64,000 bases of DNA, taken from contig NZ_QNUX01000004.1 of the NCBI RefSeq assembly GCF_003312425.1, forward strand, positions 1 to 64,000, written 5' to 3'. Positions 24,896 to 33,841 of this stretch are shown here, one piece after another. This stretch comes from Flavobacterium psychrolimnae. Its GTDB lineage: Bacteria > Bacteroidota > Bacteroidia > Flavobacteriales > Flavobacteriaceae. Made by a program: the position numbers and the translations under genes. The notes under the pieces were generated by a model. It was not told the origin of the DNA. It searched no databases and saw only the letters and a program-made list of their open reading frames with translations. Every line of letters starts with the position of its first letter. Position 1 is the first letter of the stretch.

Positions 24896-24950
24896 TTTAC
24901 AGTGATCAGTGATCGGAAAAAAGAGTGATCAGTGACTTTCTTAATAACAA

Positions 24951-24997
24951 AAAATCGTTAACAGTAATCAAATTTACTGTTAACGATTTTTTTATTG
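24951..24997. terminator. Strong bidirectional terminator
   Basis: AAAATCGTTAACAGTAA (24951-24967) pairs perfectly with TTACTGTTAACGATTTT (24974-24990) and is followed by more T. It separates convergent phnA-type and helicase genes. Confidence 0.9.
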
Positions 24998-25035
24998 GTA
25001 TAATGTTTTTTTTACTGCTCACTAGAAACTGAAAA

Positions 25036-26385
25036 CTAATTTTCCTCTTCTTTCTTAATTACTTTTCGGGCAACTTCGATTTTAAATTTCTTGCCTTTCA
25101 TTTTCTCGTCTTTAATGGCCTGCAATAAATCTTTTACTTTGTTGAATTTCACAGCAGCAAAAGAGATAAAATCTTTCACTTCGATCAATCCTAAATCTCC
25201 TTTTTCTAATTTCCCTTTTTGAGAAAAGAAACCTACAATATCAATTTTATTTAGTTTATTTTTCTTTCCACCACTGATATAAATGGTTTGAAATTCAGGT
25301 GGTTTTGGTAATGAAGTGGAGTTTTCAACTTTCAAATCTTCCATTCCATAATCGATGTAATCCATTTTTTTCTCACTTTCATGAGCAATAATATAAGCAG
25401 TTCCAGAAGCTAACATACGTGCTGTACGTCCGTTTCTATGGGTGAATTCGTCTTCTTTCGATGGCAAATGATAATGAATAACATGATTCATTTCAGGAAT
25501 ATCAAGTCCACGAGCCGCCAAATCAGTTGTGATTAAATAGCTCACACTTCCGTTTCTAAACTGGATTAGCGCGCGTTCTCTTTCGTCCTGATCCATTCCG
25601 CCGTGATAATAAGTGGCATAAATTCCTTTTTCGTTCAACGTATCGCTGATACGTTCTGCAGCATCACGATGGTTACAAAAAACAATAGCCGACTGTGATT
25701 TCAACGAACAAATCAAGTTGAACAAACTTCCTATTTTGTCTTTCTCTTTGGAAACGACCATTTTCATGGAAAGATTCGTTTCTGCTACGTTTTCTGGAAT
25801 AAAATCCAAAATCGTTGGGTTCACGACTCTTGTATATCTAGGAATCTCAATATCAGAAGTGGCCGAAACCAAAACGCGTTTGTTCAGTTTTGTTAATTTC
25901 CCAATGATAAATGACATTTGCTCATGGAAACCCAATTGCAAGGATTTATCGAATTCATCCAAAATCAAGGTTTGAATTTTATCCACTCGGAAAGTTCCTC
26001 TGTCGATATGATCGGCAATTCTTCCCGGAGTTCCAATTAAAACTGCTGGAGGATTGCTTAAATTCTTGATTTCAGTATCAATGGAATGCCCGCCGTAACA
26101 TACATTTACTTTATAATCAGTTCCCATTTTTTTCCAAACCTGCTCAATCTGCAATCCTAATTCACGTGATGGAACTAAAATCAAACATTGAACCGATTGA
26201 ATTTCAGGCTGCAACATTTCTAAAATAGGCAATAAAAAAGCCAATGTTTTCCCGGAACCTGTTGGCGAAAGCAATAAAACATTATTGTCATTCAGAATAG
26301 CATCTTGTGCTACTTCCTGCATTTCATTCAGGCTTTCAATGCCTAAATTCAAAAGTATATTGTTGGAATGGTGTTTCTTATTCAT
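25036..26385 (-). CDS. DEAD/DEAH-box RNA helicase (DbpA-like)
   Basis: This is 449 residues from the ATG at 26385, with the helicase motifs in order: Q-motif region, PTGSGKT (I), PSRELG (Ia), TPGR (Ib), DEFD in place of DEAD (II), SAT (III), and HRNGRTAR (VI). The C-terminal about 75 residues fit the DbpA RNA-binding domain, which in E. coli recognises 23S rRNA hairpin 92. It is probably a ribosome assembly factor. An in-frame TTG at 26403 lies inside the -7 box (26401-26408), so the ATG is correct. The DEFD variant is known in some family members and need not reduce activity. Confidence 0.9.
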   Translation of the reverse strand: MNKKHHSNNILLNLGIESLNEMQEVAQDAILNDNNVLLLSPTGSGKTLAFLLPILEMLQPEIQSVQCLILVPSRELGLQIEQVWKKMGTDYKVNVCYGGHSIDTEIKNLSNPPAVLIGTPGRIADHIDRGTFRVDKIQTLILDEFDKSLQLGFHEQMSFIIGKLTKLNKRVLVSATSDIEIPRYTRVVNPTILDFIPENVAETNLSMKMVVSKEKDKIGSLFNLICSLKSQSAIVFCNHRDAAERISDTLNEKGIYATYYHGGMDQDERERALIQFRNGSVSYLITTDLAARGLDIPEMNHVIHYHLPSKEDEFTHRNGRTARMLASGTAYIIAHESEKKMDYIDYGMEDLKVENSTSLPKPPEFQTIYISGGKKNKLNKIDIVGFFSQKGKLEKGDLGLIEVKDFISFAAVKFNKVKDLLQAIKDEKMKGKKFKIEVARKVIKKEEEN

Positions 26386-26400
26386 TTTTTCAATTTGGTG

Positions 26401-26408
26401 CAAAGGTA
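26401..26408 (-). promoter_or_regulatory. -7 box of the helicase gene
   Basis: The minus strand reads TACCTTTG, exact TANNTTTG, 16 nt before the ATG, implying a very short leader. Confidence 0.55.
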
Positions 26409-26487
26409 ATTTTTAATTGTGAGTTATGAATTTTGAATTATCAAATTTCATTCTTTTTCAATCGGAAAATTCCTTTTAGTACATTCA

Positions 26488-26519
26488 TTTCTACAGTTAT
26501 CTAAAAAAAGCTACATTTG
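26488..26519 (+). promoter_or_regulatory. Promoter of the M14 carboxypeptidase gene
   Basis: TTTC (26488-26491), 20 nt, TACATTTG (26512-26519), followed by the ATG at 26543. Confidence 0.55.
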
Positions 26520-26542
26520 AAATTCAATTTAAAAACCGAAAT

Positions 26543-28273
26543 ATGAGAGTTTTCACATTCCTTTTTTTACTATTCTCCATCAGTTCATTTGCACAAAAAA
26601 CGAATAAATACGATACTTTTTTCGAAAAAGGCAATGGCAATCAATCAGCGTCTTATCAAGAAACAATTGCTTATTACAAACTTTTGGCAGATGATTTTCC
26701 TACTATCGAAATGCAAAAAATGGGATTGACAGACAGCGGTGAACCGTTGCACATGGTAGTTTTTAATCCTGAAAAGCAATATAACTTTGGAATTATCCAA
26801 AAAAACAAAGCGGTAATTTTGCTTAACAACGGAATTCACGCAGGTGAACCGGATGGAATTGACGCTTCGATGCAATTGTTTAGAGATTTAGCTTTAGGCA
26901 AAATAAAAGCTCCTAAAAACACGGTTATTGTTTATATTCCAGTGTATAATATTGGCGGTGCATTAAACAGAAATTCCACTTCAAGAGCCAATCAGGACGG
27001 ACCGGAAATCTATGGCTTTCGTGGCAATGCGAGAAACTATGATTTGAATCGGGATTTTATTAAATCAGATACAAGAAATACGAAAAGTTTTGTGGAAATT
27101 TTCCATAAAATAAATGCCGATGTTTTTATTGACAATCACGTTAGCAACGGCGCGGATTACCAATACAAACTCACCTACATTATGACGCAACATAACAAAT
27201 TGGGAACTGTTTTAGGAGATTTTTTAAATACTGAAATGATGCCTGCTTTGGTCAAAGATTTGCAAAAAAAGAATATCGAAACTACGCCTTATGTCAATGC
27301 TTTTCAGGACACACCGGATAAAGGTTTTGGGCAATTTTTTGAAAGTCCACGATTTGCAACAGGATATACTTCATTGTTCAATACAATCGGATTTGTAGTG
27401 GAAACGCACATGCTGAAAAAATATGCCGATCGCGTGAAAGTGACTTATGAATACATGCGCTCAGCAATTGATTTTACGGATGCTAATTACAAAAAAATCA
27501 AACAACTGCGTTCAAAAAATGAAGAGCAGTACCAACCAAAGAAATCGTATACGATTAAGTGGGAAATAGACAGTACCAAAACGGTTCCTTTTTCATTTTT
27601 AGGTTATGAAGCCAGTTACAAAAAAAGTGATGTCACATCAGGAAATCGCTTGTTTTACGACCGTACAAAACCATTTAAAAAAGACATTCCGTACAGCAAG
27701 GAATTCAAATCCGTAAAAGAGATAATTATTCCGGAAGCGTATATCATTCCAAGGGGATTTTGGCCAGTAATCGATTTATTAAAAAGTAATACGATTACTT
27801 ATACCCAACTAAAAAAAGACACCATAATTGAAGTCGAAAGCTACAGAATTGCAGATTTCAAAACGACAAATTCCGCATACGAAGGCCATTATTTGCACCG
27901 AAACACTTCGGTAACTTCTAAAATGGAGAAAGTGGCTTTCGCCAAAGGAGATTACGTAATTCCCACTCAACAAAAAGGAATCAAATATTTATTGGAAACA
28001 TTAGAACCGGAAGCAATCGATTCTTTTTTCAACTGGAACTTTTTCGACACGATGTTACAACAAAAAGAAGGCTATTCTGATTATGTTTTTGAAGATTCAG
28101 CAACACAGATTTTAAAAGAAAATCCAAAATTAAAAGCTGAATTTGATTTGAAAAAACAAAGTGATGTGAATTTCATCAATAATCCGGAAGCCCAACTCGA
28201 CTGGATTTACAAAAATTCGGCTTATTATGAAAAGGCACACTTACAATATCCAGTCTATCGTTTATTGAAATAA
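26543..28273 (+). CDS. Exported M14-family zinc carboxypeptidase
   Basis: The 576-residue protein has a signal peptide (MRVFTFLFLLFSISSFAQ). The M14 zinc ligands are H99 and E102 in GIHAGEPDG and H199 in FIDNHVSNG. The NRDFIKSDTRNTKSF segment supplies the substrate-binding arginines, and VETHML near residue 294 carries the probable catalytic Glu. The C-terminal about 250 residues are an extra beta-rich domain of unknown role. It likely trims peptides or peptidoglycan outside the cytoplasm. It has its own promoter and a terminator downstream. Confidence 0.88.
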   Translation: MRVFTFLFLLFSISSFAQKTNKYDTFFEKGNGNQSASYQETIAYYKLLADDFPTIEMQKMGLTDSGEPLHMVVFNPEKQYNFGIIQKNKAVILLNNGIHAGEPDGIDASMQLFRDLALGKIKAPKNTVIVYIPVYNIGGALNRNSTSRANQDGPEIYGFRGNARNYDLNRDFIKSDTRNTKSFVEIFHKINADVFIDNHVSNGADYQYKLTYIMTQHNKLGTVLGDFLNTEMMPALVKDLQKKNIETTPYVNAFQDTPDKGFGQFFESPRFATGYTSLFNTIGFVVETHMLKKYADRVKVTYEYMRSAIDFTDANYKKIKQLRSKNEEQYQPKKSYTIKWEIDSTKTVPFSFLGYEASYKKSDVTSGNRLFYDRTKPFKKDIPYSKEFKSVKEIIIPEAYIIPRGFWPVIDLLKSNTITYTQLKKDTIIEVESYRIADFKTTNSAYEGHYLHRNTSVTSKMEKVAFAKGDYVIPTQQKGIKYLLETLEPEAIDSFFNWNFFDTMLQQKEGYSDYVFEDSATQILKENPKLKAEFDLKKQSDVNFINNPEAQLDWIYKNSAYYEKAHLQYPVYRLLK

Positions 28274-28290
28274 AAATTCCTATTTCAAAG

Positions 28291-28328
28291 AAATGCCCCC
28301 AAGTAGTTTTCACTTTTTGGGGGCATTT
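28291..28328. terminator. Bidirectional intrinsic terminator
   Basis: AAATGCCCCCAA (28291-28302) pairs with TTGGGGGCATTT (28317-28328), a 12-bp stem between convergent genes. Confidence 0.9.
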
Positions 28329-28331
28329 TAT

Positions 28332-28931
28332 TTATATAATCTTCTCTTCTTCGAACAATAATTTTATGTTTTCGTAGGAGTTTTTCAAAGCTTCCTTGAT
28401 TTGTTCCGGATTCATCCACGCCACTTTATCGATTCCTTCATCTAATTGCCCTTGAGGCGTTCCTTCAAAATCAGATTGCATTTCGAACCAGTGCGTGATT
28501 TTTAATTTGTACTTACCATTTCGTCTAAAAACATGATACGTTTTTTGAAGTTTATGCGAAATTGACAAGCCATTTACGCCAGTCTCCTCCTCTACCTCTC
28601 GCATGGCTGTATTCTCAATTTCCTCGCCTTTTTCGATTCCGCCCTTGGGCAAATCCCATTTTCCATTTCTAAAAATGAATAAAACTTCCCCTTTTTTATT
28701 GTAAACCAAGCCACCTCCCGCTTTGCAAACTGGGATTTTAGCTTTTAAAGTCTTCATAATCAAGCTTTCGTCAGGATGATACAGATAGGCTTTATTAATT
28801 TTATTTTGAAAGATTTTAACTATAAGTTGCTCTATGTCAATACTTTCTAATAGAAATAATTGAAAATCTGTCTCCTTAGAGATGTGATTTGTCAAAAAAA
28901 GTGGTTTGTCGTTAACAAAAACTTTATACAT
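28332..28931 (-). CDS. Nudix hydrolase family protein
   Basis: The 199-residue protein has a non-Nudix N-terminal part of about 65 residues and a complete Nudix box GX5EX7REVXEEXGV (GGIEKGEEIENTAMREVEEETGV, about residues 101-123; key residues E106, R115, E118, E119). Substrate is unknown; nucleotide sugars or dinucleotide polyphosphates are common. Its start codon is only 7 bp from the divergent pyrE start, so its promoter must lie inside the pyrE coding sequence. Confidence 0.88.
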   Translation of the reverse strand: MYKVFVNDKPLFLTNHISKETDFQLFLLESIDIEQLIVKIFQNKINKAYLYHPDESLIMKTLKAKIPVCKAGGGLVYNKKGEVLFIFRNGKWDLPKGGIEKGEEIENTAMREVEEETGVNGLSISHKLQKTYHVFRRNGKYKLKITHWFEMQSDFEGTPQGQLDEGIDKVAWMNPEQIKEALKNSYENIKLLFEEEKII

Positions 28932-28934
28932 TTG
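28905..28934 (+). promoter_or_regulatory. pyrE promoter overlapping the Nudix start codon
   Basis: TTTG (28905-28908), exactly 18 nt, TACATTTG (28927-28934): a perfect consensus match. The pyrE ATG follows 4 nt after the box, so the transcript should begin at or within a base or two of the ATG. The box also covers the Nudix gene's start codon (28929-28931). Confidence 0.75.
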
Positions 28935-28938
28935 TACT

Positions 28939-29586
28939 ATGATTTTTAATAAAGATACAGCCGAAAAAACAGCCGAATTTCTTTTGCAAATAAATGCAAT
29001 TAAATTGAATCCAAGAAATCCTTTTACATGGGCTTCTGGATGGAAATCGCCTATTTATTGTGACAACCGATTAATCCTCTCATTTCCAGCCGTAAGAAAT
29101 TATGTCCGGGATGAATTTTCCAAGAATATTGAGAAGCAATTTGGTAAACCAGATGTTATTGCCGGTGTTGCCACTGGAGCAATAGGAATTGGTATGCTGG
29201 TAGCGGAAAGTATGGGATTACCGTTTGTATATGTTCGCCCTGAACCAAAGAAACACGGGAGACAAAATCAAGTGGAAGGTTTTTTACAAAAAGGACAAAA
29301 TGTAGTTGTTGTAGAAGATTTAATAAGTACAGGAAACAGCAGTTTACTTGCTGTAGAAGCCTTGCGCGAAGCTGGTGCCAATGTCAAAGGCATGGCTGCA
29401 ATCTTTACATACGGTTTTGACGTAGCTGAACAGAATTTTAAAAGCGCACATTTGGATTTATTTACTCTGAGTAATTATCAAAATTTATTGAATTTGGCTG
29501 TTGCCAAAAGATATATAACTGAGGACGAAGAACAGACTCTACGAGAATGGAATGTGAGTCCGTCCACATGGACAATTGAAGTTTAA
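28939..29586 (+). CDS. pyrE: Orotate phosphoribosyltransferase
   Basis: This is 215 residues starting MIFNKDTAEKTAEFLLQINA. It carries the NPFTWASGWKSPIYCDNR block at about 25-42 and the PRPP-binding motif VVVVEDLISTGNSSL near 117-131, both diagnostic of PyrE. It makes OMP from orotate and PRPP in pyrimidine synthesis. The ATG at 28939 is chosen because the longer frame from 28906 runs through the promoter. The mRNA is probably leaderless. An SRPBCC-family gene follows 23 nt later. Confidence 0.94.
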   Translation: MIFNKDTAEKTAEFLLQINAIKLNPRNPFTWASGWKSPIYCDNRLILSFPAVRNYVRDEFSKNIEKQFGKPDVIAGVATGAIGIGMLVAESMGLPFVYVRPEPKKHGRQNQVEGFLQKGQNVVVVEDLISTGNSSLLAVEALREAGANVKGMAAIFTYGFDVAEQNFKSAHLDLFTLSNYQNLLNLAVAKRYITEDEEQTLREWNVSPSTWTIEV

Positions 29587-29609
29587 ACAATTAATAAAAA
29601 ATAAAAACA

Positions 29610-30002
29610 ATGAACTTAGAAAGTCCTAAAGTTACTGTTCAAAAATCAGCTCAAGAATTATTTGATTTATTGAGTGATGTGAAAAATTTTGAAAAATTAA
29701 TGCCAGAAAACATTGCTAAATTTGAAGTTATTGGTGACGATGCTTTCATTTTTGGACTAAAAGGGATGCCGGAAATAAAGTTAAAAATGAAAGAAAAAGT
29801 AGCTCCCTCCAAAATAGTTTTGGGTGCAGCAAGCGACAAACTTCCATTTACATTGGTAGCAAATATAGATGCTGTTTCTGAAACTTCAAGTGATGTAAAA
29901 CTTGATTTTGAAGGTGATTTCAATCCTATGATGGCCATGATGATAAAAGGTCCAATTGGAAAATTTATCGAAACTTTAGCAAGCAACATGAACAAATTGT
30001 AA
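29610..30002 (+). CDS. SRPBCC family protein
   Basis: This 130-residue cytoplasmic protein opens with the typical START/Bet v1-like segment MNLESPKVTVQKSAQELFDLLSD and contains KLPFTLVANIDAVSETSSDVKLDFEGDFNPMMAMM. The fold forms a hydrophobic ligand pocket. No ligand is known for this Bacteroidetes group. It is probably co-transcribed with pyrE and ends before an intrinsic terminator. Confidence 0.8.
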   Translation: MNLESPKVTVQKSAQELFDLLSDVKNFEKLMPENIAKFEVIGDDAFIFGLKGMPEIKLKMKEKVAPSKIVLGAASDKLPFTLVANIDAVSETSSDVKLDFEGDFNPMMAMMIKGPIGKFIETLASNMNKL

Positions 30003-30039
30003 AAACTATTTTAAATAGTAACAATAAGATAATGCAGTG

Positions 30040-30072
30040 AAGTCTTTTGGTGAAAACTAAGAGACTTTTTTT
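30040..30072 (+). terminator. Intrinsic terminator after the pyrE operon
   Basis: AAGTCTTTT (30040-30048) pairs with AAGAGACTT (30059-30067), 8 of 9 positions, followed by a T-run. Confidence 0.65.
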
Positions 30073-30235
30073 ATACATAAAAGGCAACAAATGTCATTTT
30101 ATCGTCTTTTTGGGTTCTTTATGGAAAAAAATTATATTACTCATTTAATGTTAGTAAATTACTGATTATTAAATAGTTAATAATAATTTAAACTCTAGTT
30201 AGCCCCATAGCAAGAGATAAAAAATCAAATGATCC

Positions 30236-32653
30236 ATGCCAATTACTGATCCCCAATTAAAGAGCAACGATTGCGGAATTAGCGCAATTAAAACTATTTT
30301 TAATATTTATGAAAGGAAAATTTCTCGAAAATATATCGAGCAAAATGTTCCATTGGAAGAAAAAGGATCACGGATTTCGGATATCAAAAATTTTTTGAAT
30401 TCAAATGGCTTTAAAGCGAAGTTTAAATTATTTGACATTAATTACATTACAGGAAATGAAGCTAATCTACAAGCGTTATTCCCATTTATTCTTCCTATAG
30501 AAAATAAAAATGGTTTGCATTATGTGGTTGTTAACGAATTAAAAAACAAACAACTCAAAATATACGATCCTAGCAAGGGCAGTCAATACTTTTTGTCCTT
30601 GCAAGAAATAAAACGAAAAGCACATTTCAACAAAAATCATTGGGATCTAACAGATACCGAAGATAAAATAGTAACAATTTGCACCCAAGATTTAGCAGAA
30701 TACCATATTAATTATAAAAATGCTTTACAAGAAAACGGTCACGCTTTACTGTTTAACAAACTCACCTATTTCAAATACCTAAAAGAAAGTTTTGGTTTTA
30801 AAGACTCCGAAGCCGAAAGAAATTTTATAAAAGATTTATTGAAAAATCAGGAAATTTCTGCGATTCCCAATAGCTTTAAAATACTGGAATTTGAAAAGGG
30901 AAAAATAAAAAACAATTCACCACTTATCCTTGTTGTCAAAGAAGAAACACAGGAAATAGAACCACAACAGTCCATTCCAGAGGAAGACAGCCACAGTTTA
31001 TATTGGCAATTATTCAATCAATTAGGCGAATATAAAAATCTTTGGTACATCTATATTTTTGCTGCTTTATTTTCAGCAGCAACAGCACAAATTGCCGTTT
31101 TCACCAATCAGATTATGATTGATAATGTATTACCGACCTATAATTTGAACACGCTGGTATTGTTTGCAATCGGTCTTGGGATTTATAAAATTTTTGACAT
31201 TTTCACCACGGTTTATAAAAACTTTGTGGGAATTCATTTAGGCAATGCTTTGGATAAATATTTCTTGTTTTCTTTCGATAACAAAATCAATAATTCGTCC
31301 CTATCCTATATTCATTCTTATAAAAAAGGGGATTTAATGGAGCGCGTAAGTGATTCGTTGAAACTAAAAAGCTTTTTTATGAAGTTTTTTACTAACATAT
31401 TAGTGGATGTCAGTGTATCAATTTACTCCTTATGTATTTTATTTTTTATAGATAAAACTCTGACTTTAATTGTTTTGGGAGTAATGATTTTGTTTTTCCT
31501 TTGGTTCAAATTCATAACTCCGTATTTGAAACAAAATGAAAGACTGCGCTATATTCGGAAAGCCGATTTTCTTTCTAAAATGATGGAGAAAGTAGATGGA
31601 ATACAGGTTATCAAAAGTTTCCGAATAGAGCGGTTTCATTCGAACAAAATATTTGTAAGCATAAATGAATACTTGAAAATCCAACTTAGAAACGGCTATA
31701 TCGATTTACTGAATAAGATTGTTGTTGCACTGATAGTCATTGTTTCCACGATTTTTATCATTTTATTTCTGACCAAATCTGCGATTGAAACTCAAATCAT
31801 TACTCTTGGTCAAATCGTGACTTTTATAGCGCTCTCTTCGAAGATATTTTCGTCTTTGAAAGGCATTTTAGATGATAACTTGACTCTTCAGGAAAATGAA
31901 GTAATCCTGAAAAGGTATTTGGATTTTGATGAACAAACAAAAAAAGTCTGTAAAAAAGGAATTCAGGATTTCAGCATTGAAAAAATTGAATTTCAGAATT
32001 TGAATTACGGCTATTTACCCGATGAATTTGTACTGAAAGACATTAATTTAAAAATTCGAAAAGGTGAAAAAATTAAGATTGAAGGACAAAATGGTTCTGG
32101 AAAATCAACTTTCAGTAAAGTTTTAACCACACTTTATCATCCCAATTCCGGTTCTATTTTGATCAACGAAAGAGAAAAGAAATTTTATAATGACGATAAA
32201 ATGCGGGACAAAATACTATTGGTCACCAATGAGGACACGTTGTTCAACGATACTATTCAAAACAATATCATTCTGGGAAAAGAAATTTCAGTCGAGGCAA
32301 TTTTGGACATGGCAAAACAAATCAACTTTTATGATTTTATAGCTTCAAAAGACGACGGATTGAATTTTATCATCAACGAAAACGGGAAAAATCTTTCTAC
32401 AGGACAACGAAAAAAAATCCTTTTGCTTCGCGCTTTATTTTCTCAGGCTGAACTCATTATTTTGGATGAAGTGTTATCTGGAATGGATATAGAATCGAGG
32501 AATAAGATAGAAACAATGATTGATGAAGATGACACAAAAACCTACATCATCATCTCGCATGAACCAATAACCAATATCAATTTTTCTAAAAAATATAAAA
32601 TAGCAAATGGAGAACTCTTTATATTACAACACGAAGTCAATCCGATTTATTAA
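30236..32653 (+). CDS. C39 peptidase-containing ABC exporter (bacteriocin-type)
   Basis: The 805-residue protein combines three parts. First is an N-terminal C39 peptidase (about 1-130) with Q7, C13 in SNDCGIS, H95 in GLHYVVV and D111 in IYDPSKG, so the triad and oxyanion Gln are complete. An ABC transmembrane domain with six segments follows at about 265-545. The ATPase domain has Walker A GQNGSGKST near 618, signature LSTGQRKK near 720, Walker B LIILDE near 742 and the H-loop SHEP. Such exporters cleave double-glycine leaders and secrete the peptide. A linker of about 120 residues between peptidase and membrane parts makes it longer than the usual 700-750. No precursor gene was found nearby. 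Confidence 0.92.
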   Translation: MPITDPQLKSNDCGISAIKTIFNIYERKISRKYIEQNVPLEEKGSRISDIKNFLNSNGFKAKFKLFDINYITGNEANLQALFPFILPIENKNGLHYVVVNELKNKQLKIYDPSKGSQYFLSLQEIKRKAHFNKNHWDLTDTEDKIVTICTQDLAEYHINYKNALQENGHALLFNKLTYFKYLKESFGFKDSEAERNFIKDLLKNQEISAIPNSFKILEFEKGKIKNNSPLILVVKEETQEIEPQQSIPEEDSHSLYWQLFNQLGEYKNLWYIYIFAALFSAATAQIAVFTNQIMIDNVLPTYNLNTLVLFAIGLGIYKIFDIFTTVYKNFVGIHLGNALDKYFLFSFDNKINNSSLSYIHSYKKGDLMERVSDSLKLKSFFMKFFTNILVDVSVSIYSLCILFFIDKTLTLIVLGVMILFFLWFKFITPYLKQNERLRYIRKADFLSKMMEKVDGIQVIKSFRIERFHSNKIFVSINEYLKIQLRNGYIDLLNKIVVALIVIVSTIFIILFLTKSAIETQIITLGQIVTFIALSSKIFSSLKGILDDNLTLQENEVILKRYLDFDEQTKKVCKKGIQDFSIEKIEFQNLNYGYLPDEFVLKDINLKIRKGEKIKIEGQNGSGKSTFSKVLTTLYHPNSGSILINEREKKFYNDDKMRDKILLVTNEDTLFNDTIQNNIILGKEISVEAILDMAKQINFYDFIASKDDGLNFIINENGKNLSTGQRKKILLLRALFSQAELIILDEVLSGMDIESRNKIETMIDEDDTKTYIIISHEPITNINFSKKYKIANGELFILQHEVNPIY

Positions 32654-33836
32654 AATTCTAAATCGGATTTTAGTGGCGTTTCTTCTCATTACTATCATTT
32701 TGATTTTTACTATAAAGATGAATGATACAGTAAGTTTTAAAGAAGGACAAATCTTTTCTGACACGCCACAACTAAAAATAAATGCACCAAATGAAGCCAA
32801 AGTAATTAAGGTTTTGGTAAAAGAAGGTCAGGAAATCAAAAAAGGAGATACTCTTTTCTTATTGGAAAATAAAAAAACAAAATCAGATTTTGAGATTTTG
32901 AATATTGGCGTAGCTGGGATGAAACACAAAATAAACATCATTCATAAATTGATTCAGAATACGAGAAATCGCAAAAACTCTTTGAAACAACTCTTACACA
33001 TACAATCTAATATTTACCAAACGGATCGCAGAAAAGCAGAACAAGAAATTAGTTCCCTGAATAATAAAATCAATTTATCATCACAACAAAGTTCGATTTT
33101 GACGGATAAATTTCAAACCGATTCTGTGCTTTATGCCAAAGGCGCCATTTCGAAATATGAATTGACCGAAACGAAAAACAGGAATCTGGATGACAAAAAA
33201 GGACAAATTGATATCACGTCGACTTATGAAGTAAAAAATTATGATTTTGAAAACTTATCTAACAATTATCAGAAAACAAATAATGATCTACTTCGGAATA
33301 TAATTGATGTGGAAAATCAAATCCATAATTATCAGCAAGATATTGTGGAACTCGAAACGCTCATTAAAGATGGAAAATCAAACCTAATTTACATTACGGA
33401 CGAATTGGGGAAATTGCTTGTTGTATCCCCCATTGATGGCACTATTTCGAATCTTTTCAACTCCAGACAAAACCTTGAAATTGTAAATAAGGGTGAAATA
33501 CTGACCATTATCGCACCCAAAAAAGAAGCGTTTTATGCCAAAGTAATTTTAGATGAAAAAGACCTTGCATATATCAAAAAAGGTCAGGAAATAAACCTAA
33601 AACTGGATGCATATAACTATTACCGTTTTGGTGCAGTCAAAGGAAAAATCACATACGTTTCCCCTTCCGATGTGGATAAAACCTTTTATTGTTTAGCCAC
33701 AATCAAAAAATACAACTCTAATATTAATCTCAAAGCAGGATACAAACTAAAAGGAGAAGTGATTATTGAAAAAATGAAACTGTACCAATATATCATGAAA
33801 AAATTATTCAATAAAATTGATAATAATTTGAATTAA
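32607..33836 (+). CDS. HlyD family secretion adaptor protein
   Basis: The 409-residue protein has one membrane anchor at about 13-37, split lipoyl motifs (APNEAKVIKVLVKEGQEIKKGDTLFLLE near 60-90, SPIDGTISNLF near 273), and about 180 residues of coiled coil between them. A C-terminal beta-barrel follows. It overlaps the exporter gene by 47 nt; the ATG at 32607 is needed to keep the membrane anchor, so translation is probably coupled. It bridges the C39 exporter and the TolC-like protein encoded 5 nt downstream. Confidence 0.9.
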   Translation: MENSLYYNTKSIRFIKILNRILVAFLLITIILIFTIKMNDTVSFKEGQIFSDTPQLKINAPNEAKVIKVLVKEGQEIKKGDTLFLLENKKTKSDFEILNIGVAGMKHKINIIHKLIQNTRNRKNSLKQLLHIQSNIYQTDRRKAEQEISSLNNKINLSSQQSSILTDKFQTDSVLYAKGAISKYELTETKNRNLDDKKGQIDITSTYEVKNYDFENLSNNYQKTNNDLLRNIIDVENQIHNYQQDIVELETLIKDGKSNLIYITDELGKLLVVSPIDGTISNLFNSRQNLEIVNKGEILTIIAPKKEAFYAKVILDEKDLAYIKKGQEINLKLDAYNYYRFGAVKGKITYVSPSDVDKTFYCLATIKKYNSNINLKAGYKLKGEVIIEKMKLYQYIMKKLFNKIDNNLN

Positions 33837-33841
33837 AAGTT

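Noticed and set aside
24190..24935. Repeated GTGATCAGTGA and CAGT-rich strings around the PhnA gene
   Set aside because: Spacing is irregular and there are no constant spacers, so this is not a CRISPR array; such low-complexity strings are common in flavobacterial intergenic DNA.
30109..30178. Short frame starting MSFYRLFGFFMEK upstream of the C39 exporter as a possible precursor peptide
   Set aside because: Only 24 codons, with no double-glycine leader or leader-like acidic/hydrophobic pattern.
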